NCBI GenBank assembly: GCA_905250025.1
Contig: CAJNOJ010000027.1
Span: 1 to 64,000, forward strand
Length of the DNA stretch: 64,000 nt
From: Adineta ricciae
Lineage: Eukaryota > Rotifera > Eurotatoria > Adinetida > Adinetidae
Direction of reading: 5' to 3'
Below, piece by piece: positions 57,887-64,000 of the stretch (the stretch's first letter is position 1; each line of letters starts with the position of its first letter). Under the pieces are notes generated by a model. That model did no database searches. It was not told the DNA's origin and worked only from the letters and a program-made list of their open reading frames with translations. The translations under genes were made by a program, and so were the position numbers.

Positions 57887-60704
57887 CTATTTTGCGGAGG
57901 AGACTGCGTGGAGCTTTTGTATCTGACTTTCTAATTGTTTCCGTGCTCGTTTTTCTTCGTCAAGTTCTTGCTGAAGTGATTTGTAAGCTAAGCGAAGTTC
58001 ACTCAACATGTCATACATTGTTTGTCGTTCGCTACGAAACACACATTCAAAGAAAAATAGTACATGAAATACCATTGTGTAACTTACTTATCAGCGCTTT
58101 TCGGAGATGAACTGGGAAGATTCGCATATTCAACGATACCTTGAACTGAATGTCTTGTTTTCGGTAGAAGAACATTCAAATTAGTAACTGCTGTTTTGGT
58201 CGTATTAGGGGTTGATGTAACACAGTAGGCTTCGATAACTGAGAGTAATAATGCATCGTCTCCGCTTGTTTCCACTAATTAAGTAGAGAGGATAAAGATG
58301 CCATTGACTAGAAACTAAGAATGATTACCTCGTTTGAGAAAATCATTTGTCTTTGGCTTTTTCATCGTCATGAATCGTTTCAATGTGCGGTTCGATCCGC
58401 CTTCATTTGCATTCGTCGATGCACCATCGCTCGTACCTACGCTAGAGGATGGCATTGGTGAATGGCTTCCATTCACTGTTGAAGAATTCGGTCGTAGAGG
58501 CGAATGTGGTCGTAGGCATCCTTTTGACCAGATCGGCATTTTAGTTGGAAATTTCGAAGGTCCATTGCCTGTGTTCATCGGCGCAGATTTCGTTCCCGTC
58601 AATGGCGAGGGTGCCTAGATGAACAAAATCGATCCACGAATCGAATCACGATTGATCTACCTTCAACATTTGCTGAGATGTGTTCGATTTCGATGTTAAT
58701 AACGTGTAGAATTTCTCGCACCAATCATGATACTCCGTGTTGCTCGCAAATGAAATAATCAATGATTGGTTCACGGGAACTACAAGACAAGTATGTTTTT
58801 TCTTAATCCTATGGTGCATTTAACCTTCGCTTCCATACCATTGATTTTTAAAGCACGTTTACTGATATCAACGATTTTACTAATCGTTATTTGATTGATT
58901 TGGAAGCGATTCTGGAGAGAGACTGAATAGAAAGCAAGAATGAATTATACGTTTTCGACATACTTCAATTTGATATTCTTGTTGATTTGATAAAGTCGAT
59001 AAGAGAATGAGAGCCGTTGGATAGAGAATTGCAATTCGTTCGAATGTTATTTGAGTAATATTATTATCGATGAGAACGTTCACTGGACTAAGACACAAAG
59101 CATCGCCAAAAGATGCTAAACTCTAAACCGGCGAAACAATTCATACAGAAATCGATCTGTTTTTGCTGATGGTACTACTTACATCAGAACCAAGACCATG
59201 AATAGGACTATGAACTATATCAAGTTCCCACTCTTTACGTTTACGCCATTCAGCAGCCGACGTCTAAAGAATAATCGCGATTCAAACATATTTGGGTGAT
59301 GGAAGTGTCTTACGGCTAGTTCTGCATAATATTCAGCAGCTCGTTGAGCATCACCACGATCCATATGAAATTCCTAGAAAATCTTCAATTTCTTCTAAAA
59401 ACGAAAGAACCATTTAAGAACTTACAGCAAGGTTGTATAAATATTCTTTTAGAAAAGCCGCATATTTTTCCAAACGATGAACTGGTAACGAGAGATTCTT
59501 GATCAATTGAGAATAACTATCGTTATTTGTACCATAATACGGATCCACTTTCGACAAAACATTTAGAATTTGATCTCTGGATATAAAAAAGTCAGAACTT
59601 TTCCTCAAGTTTGATTCTCGTACTTGTTATGATTGAGTAAAAACAAGACTTTCGCATGTTGATAGCAATAGTTTTCAAAAATCGGCTTCAACATGGGAGC
59701 CAACTGAAGAAAAATTCCACCGATACGGTGTTGAGTTCTACGGTTGAAAAAATAAGACAATTTTCTCCAAACTTCATCGCGTTTTACTTCATTGAATCGC
59801 GTAGGAGATGAGAAAAATGATGATGGAATTTCACCACTTCGTCAAAACAATGACCGTCGAGTTGAACAACTGATTGATTCCATCTATTGACACATCGATT
59901 CATTGATAAGCACAATTCAATCGTAAATACTTACGATGGAAGAGATGAAATCAACGGCTGGATGACTTTGGTCGTGAAATTTTCCAATTCATAGATATAA
60001 TGTTGTTCACTTTCAAGTAACGATTCCAAAATCTATCAATCAATGACAATGTTCAGCAGCTGAAGCTAATTTCAATCAACTCACTGTTTCACGATGCTGT
60101 TGCATTTCAACACATTGTTGCGAAGATGTGCTTTGTGTCGACGGTGTCGAATCTAAATAATTCATGAACTTCCTTGATTTCTCTTAATGTAATCTCGCCT
60201 ACATGTTTTACAAGTAAATATTCCGCATGATAGACACTCTGTCGATCTCATTACACTTATAATAATTACTCATGAAGAATGCACTACCACTCGATTAGAT
60301 CAAAGAAAACAAAAAGAAAAATTTTCTTCCTCTAACGGCCAACTGATGATGGATATCAACAAATCGAACTGATGTTTATTTACGATAGTAACAAAATCGA
60401 TTATTTACATAGAAATATACTTAGCAGGAATGTCCATACCTGTTTTCTTCACAGTATGTTCGACATAATTGGATGGAAACCAGCCGGTCTTTCCATCTAA
60501 GGTGCCTTCCCACCAACCACCTTCAAGTGGTGTTTGTGTCAAAACGATCACGTCGTTTTTTGAGAAAGATAACTAAATAAAGATTGGATTTTCATGCTTC
60601 ATCAGTAGAGATGTCAACGATTGTCTTACCTCATCCGTATTCTGGGCCTTGAAAGCGAACAAAGCGGTCACGGAGACTTTTCCATTTGGATTTGGTTGTT
60701 CCAT
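57887..60704 (-). CDS. Beta-PIX/Cool Rho guanine nucleotide exchange factor (ARHGEF7-like)
   Basis: Activates Rac1/Cdc42 and scaffolds PAK and GIT at focal adhesions and synapses. The N-terminal SH3 (residues about 10-70) has ALFAFKAQNTDE then LSFSKNDVIVL and GGWWEGTLDGKTGWFPSNYV, the PAK-binding type. A DH domain follows (ETILESLLESEQHYIYELEN, RIGGIFLQLAPMLKPIFENY, LSLPVHRLEKYAAFLKEYL). A PH domain has KIVDISKRALKINGME and TEYHEWCEKFYTLL. Next come a Pro-rich stretch (CLRPHSPLRPNSS), the GIT-binding segment (DDALLLSVIEAYCVTST) and a C-terminal coiled coil (LRLAYKSLQQELDEEKRARK) for trimerisation. There is no CH domain, as in short beta-PIX. A TTTCAG acceptor lies 3 nt upstream of the ATG; WDFY2 ends 227 bp upstream on the same strand. 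Confidence 0.92.
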
Positions 60705-60722
60705 AATCTGAAATCGATTAAA
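60705..60722 (-). other. Acceptor site next to the beta-PIX ATG
   Basis: TTTAATCGATTTCAG followed by ATT and then ATG, in the 227-bp spacer behind WDFY2. Confidence 0.5.
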
Positions 60723-60931
60723 ATTTGTTTGATTATTTCGTTTTTGAAAATTAGTATCCTTCTCTGTTGTTTCAAGATCATTATCATAGAAAGCCAAGCA
60801 ATATACAATACACATGCATTAAACGCTAGTAAGATAAAAGTGAATGTTCGGAATAAAAGACGATAACAACAAAGAAACAATAAATTAAGAAATAGAACAA
60901 GAAAACATCTTTGGTTACAGTTCACTCGAAT

Positions 60932-63032
60932 TTATAAGATTGTTGAGATATTCCATATCTAAAAGAGAAGAAAGATTGTATAATTCTCTCGTGCGTCGTA
61001 GATCTAGAAATGATCACATCTAAAATCAACCTAGCACTACCAGTTCCTTGCAAAGATCTAATGATTTTTTTTTATCAATCGATCGTATTTATACTATGAA
61101 GGCTTTCTTGGTTTGAATAAATAAACAAATCAATGTCTCACGATGAGGTATCCAATATCATCGAAGGATACGTCAGACATTTTCTTATTAAAACTTCGCT
61201 ATTTCAATCAAATACAAGCAGTGAAATTCGTCGTACACACGGAATAAATCCAGTGATCTTTTGAACATATTCAACAGTATGAGGAACTATTCCCAGTCGA
61301 TTGAATATTATATAACAAGATATGTGTCATATCCTCGGAGAGTATCAAGTGTTTTATATAAAGACAATCGATATATGCAAAGTGTTATCAAATGAGAAGA
61401 AATAGACCAAAGATGATCTCGTGATGTTAGAAAACATACACTCTTGCTCATCTGGAAGTCAATCAGTGAAGGTAAAGACTCACTTTGATTGTTCGATCAG
61501 TTCCTACTGTCATCAGAATCTTTTTCGTTGGACTATAATCCATTTTAATCGTTCCTTGACGTATGTCATAGAAGGAAGCCAGTGGAGTTGTCCTGAAAAA
61601 AGTTCGTTCAATCAAATGAGAAATTTACAAATATCAGTACAAGTCATACTCATTATCTTTCAATGCTTTGACGCAATCATTGCAAATGCGTTGAATAGTT
61701 TCATAACCTATGAGTGGAAGTGCTTTTCTTGTTTGTGAACACGTATCACAAATAGCGCGACCACATTTTCGGCAATGATGCTGAAATCATTGCAGAATGA
61801 AATAGAATCGAAAGCAAGTTCTATTAGTTTTCTGCTTACTTGTCGTAATCCGATCTGTTTTTGTGACCACATTGCACGAACATTCCAGAAGAACGGCAGA
61901 TGACATATCTGACAATTATCGCTCTCAAGCCATTTCGGTGTTTCGCAACGTTTCACATTCATTGGCCATGTACCAATATGACCATCTGCTGAACATGTTA
62001 TTAAAAGTTTACGTGATTTGTCAAATGTTATCCCGATCAGACGATCCGAATGGCCATTCAGTTCGAGAGCAATACCTTGATGTGCGCCGATATTCCAACA
62101 GACAACTGATCCATCGAAACTACCCGAAAATAACCACTCAGCTTCCGGATCCCAGAAAAGTGTTTGAACACCACCTTTAAAAAACCATTTTCAAAAGTTC
62201 AATTGAAACAATAGTTCAAAAGATTCCTAACCTGTATGGCCAGATAACGTCGTAATCAGTTGACATTTGTTATCGGCGTTGATTTTAAGAAAGTGTATAT
62301 TTCCGGTTGCATCACCGATAAAACACTGTTGAGATAATTCATCCAAAGCTATGGACATAGCCCATGATGGTAAAGCATAGTTTCCACGTGGATGTTGATG
62401 ATTTTCATCATTGGGATTCGTTGAATACCAATTCAATTTCTTTTCTCGACAAACGCTTAATAAAAGTTCCTTTTGCGGAGAGAAATGCAATGCATGTATG
62501 CGACTTTGATGACCCAGATAAGTACATTGAAGCGTGATTTTGTTTAAATCTTCCGATACGAGAAATTCCTAGAAAAAGAAAAAGGTGAACGTGTATGATT
62601 GAAATACAATCATCAAATTAGTAAAGTAGCTTACATGAAGAAGACCCGTATCACAACCACAGAAGAGACGACACGATGATTCATGGTAAAAAAGTGTTGT
62701 CGGTGCACCTGAAAGAAATGCAAAAGAAAGTACATTCGATAAAATCCATCGAAAATAATTGTATATGTTAAATTACTTTCTAATGTGTAGCAAACCGATG
62801 GCCAATATTTACCAGTTTGTCGTCGTATCCAAATACGTAATGTTCTAAATAGCCATGATTAACCGGGAGAAAAACAAACTCGCGAAAATCTGTACCTGTC
62901 ATCAAGGGCAGTGATTAAACCATCTTCCGTTGCTAATAAAATAGCATCGTTGATGTTCACTTCAATGTCAATCTTATTGAGTAGTTCAGGACGACGACCA
63001 TTGTTTGTAGTTTCATTGATTGATGTGGCCAT
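60932..63032 (-). CDS. WD40- and FYVE-domain protein (WDFY2/WDFY1-like)
   Basis: An early-endosome protein that binds PI3P through its FYVE domain and scaffolds signalling kinases. WD repeats run from residue about 15 to 270: NDAILLATEDGLITALDDR, TLRIWIRR, HQSRIHALHFSPQKELLLSV, DATGNIHFLKI, WDPEAEWLFSGSFDGSVVCW, KLLITCSADGHIGTWPMN. The FYVE domain is inserted before the last repeat: CQICHLPFFWNVRAMW, GLRQ, then HHCRKCGRAICDTCSQTR and RICNDC, with eight zinc ligands and the basic RxHHCRxCG-like core (QHHCRKCG). The last WD repeat ends GTDRTIK, joined by a 525-bp intron to a nine-residue terminal exon (IWNISTIL, stop at 60932-60934). This WD-FYVE-WD order matches WDFY1/2. Confidence 0.92.
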
Positions 63033-63466
63033 AGACCTTTTTCATAAAATCTGATACTGTCCGATCGATCAGTTCACACCGTGCTTACGTATGTTTGGTA
63101 TATGCGTGTGCGTGCGTGCATGCATGTTTACGACACTTTCCGATTGGTTTGATTCGAAAATCAATTGGAACAGAATAACATGATTTATAGATGTCTATAC
63201 TAGTTTCATGTTCAACGCGATGTTCATACACAAAAGAATCTAATTCTAATTCTAATTGCCGGATGTCGGCGTTAGATTTTCTAATCTATCAATTATACAT
63301 TGCTTTGCATGACAAACAAGTCTTGAGAGAAAAACATTCGCAAGGACATTTATGTTTTCTACGATTATATCGGAAATCTGAGTGTTTTATAAATATTTTT
63401 GGCGATCGAGAGATGATATTGTTTTCTTAGTTGATTTTATTATGAGAAATTCATTGATGTTTACAG
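63033..63466. other. Spacer between HPDL-like and WDFY2 genes
   Basis: 434 bp with a GTGTGCGTGCGTGCATGCATG run around 63105-63126. No gene was seen. Confidence 0.6.
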
Positions 63467-64000
63467 TCATGACCTATCGCGAGTTTGTTGTTGAACGATT
63501 TTCCACAACGCACGAATATTTCCAGCGCCGAAACCAGTTGCTCCTCGACGTTCAATCAGTTCCAAAAAGAATGTATCGTTATCAAAAATTGATTTGCTGA
63601 AAATTTGCAAAAGAACTCTAAAAAGGAACATTGGTGAAAATGTTTTCGATCTAATTATTTCATGGTGTATGTTACCGCTTCTTGCATTGGAATATTTCAG
63701 CAGTTTCAGCTTCATTGTCTAATAAAATTCCTAATTCTGCAAGTTCATCAGCATTTTCGTTAGCTTCTTCGATGACTCGACCATTATTTTCCTTTGTTAT
63801 ATCGAAAAATAAGAATACATCGATATTTTCACCTTTTGTGCCTACTTTCAAGTAATACTCTCTACATGGTTGAAGGAATTGAGCACCATTGACTTTCGTA
63901 GTACGTACAGCATTCTTTATATTACTCGTACATGTGAATCCAATGTGTTGAATACCGGCTTGATGATTATGGTGAGTAATAAAATTGGTTATTTGATCTT
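63467..64000 (-). CDS. 4-hydroxyphenylpyruvate dioxygenase-like protein (HPDL-like), C-terminal part
   Basis: Exons 64000-63676 and 63617-63467 (intron 58 bp) cover the C-terminal vicinal-oxygen-chelate domain; the 5' part lies beyond the window. Visible are [15 protein letters not shown], with the metal-binding His (QH), [23 protein letters not shown] and the closing [20 protein letters not shown], with the metal-binding Glu. [16 protein letters not shown] matches HPDL better than HPD (where the equivalent is RHNHQGFGAGNFKALF). HPDL makes 4-hydroxymandelate for the coenzyme Q head group in mitochondria; HPD catabolises tyrosine. The call between the two rests on this short block and remains tentative. 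The stop is 434 bp upstream of the WDFY2 start. Confidence 0.8.

Overview
The window looks like nuclear DNA of a small, compact, AT-rich animal genome. Genes have many introns, mostly 50-70 bp, with GT-AG ends, and the proteins are clearly metazoan: a kettin/titin-like muscle protein, class A and class B GPCRs, a Toll receptor, Na,K-ATPase beta, Polycomb CBX, NUDE and beta-PIX. A cysteine-cluster Toll receptor and a kettin-type Ig protein point to a protostome. Gene density, intron size and splice acceptors placed just upstream of start codons fit a rotifer, probably bdelloid. That assignment is inference; genus and species cannot be read from the sequence.

Layout. 1-9293 (+): the interior of a kettin/Sallimus-like giant Ig protein, cut on the left by the window edge and on the right by an N at 9294. 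10142-12688 (+): a cordon-bleu-like protein. 12.9-15.8 kb (+): a secretin-family GPCR. 16.0-23.5 kb (-): four head-to-tail genes, in transcription order HIP14-like ankyrin/DHHC palmitoyltransferase, choline/ethanolamine phosphotransferase, NUDE/NDEL1 and Polycomb CBX. 24.4-25.2 kb (-): an EF-hand protein, divergent by 52 bp from SF3B2 (+, 25.3-28.0 kb). 28.1-29.2 kb (-): Na,K-ATPase beta. 32.0-38.6 kb (+): a Toll-like receptor followed by an unusual helical-repeat/TIR-like/SAM-like protein. 41.7-43.4 and 45.0-46.1 kb (+): two GPCR-like 7TM proteins. 46.1-50.4 kb (-): a lysine-rich orphan, NAD kinase and LENG1. 50.4-54.3 kb: mostly non-coding, ending in a duplicated NADK fragment at an N (54305). 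54.3-56.8 kb (+): an unrecognised Ser/Thr-rich protein missing its 5' end. 57.9-64.0 kb (-): HPDL-like dioxygenase (partial), WDFY2 and beta-PIX.

Genes running the same way are packed 160-460 bp apart, and most start codons have a polypyrimidine-AG acceptor 0-60 nt upstream. Spliced-leader trans-splicing of polycistronic or tightly packed genes would explain this; 5'UTR introns are the alternative. No rRNA, tRNA, CRISPR or intact transposon was recognised. The most interesting regions are the cysteine-free Ig array with its alternating exon pair, the adjacent Toll and TIR/SAM immune-type genes, and the packing and overlap of the gene blocks. Two single-N junctions are probable assembly joins, and the genes touching them are incomplete.
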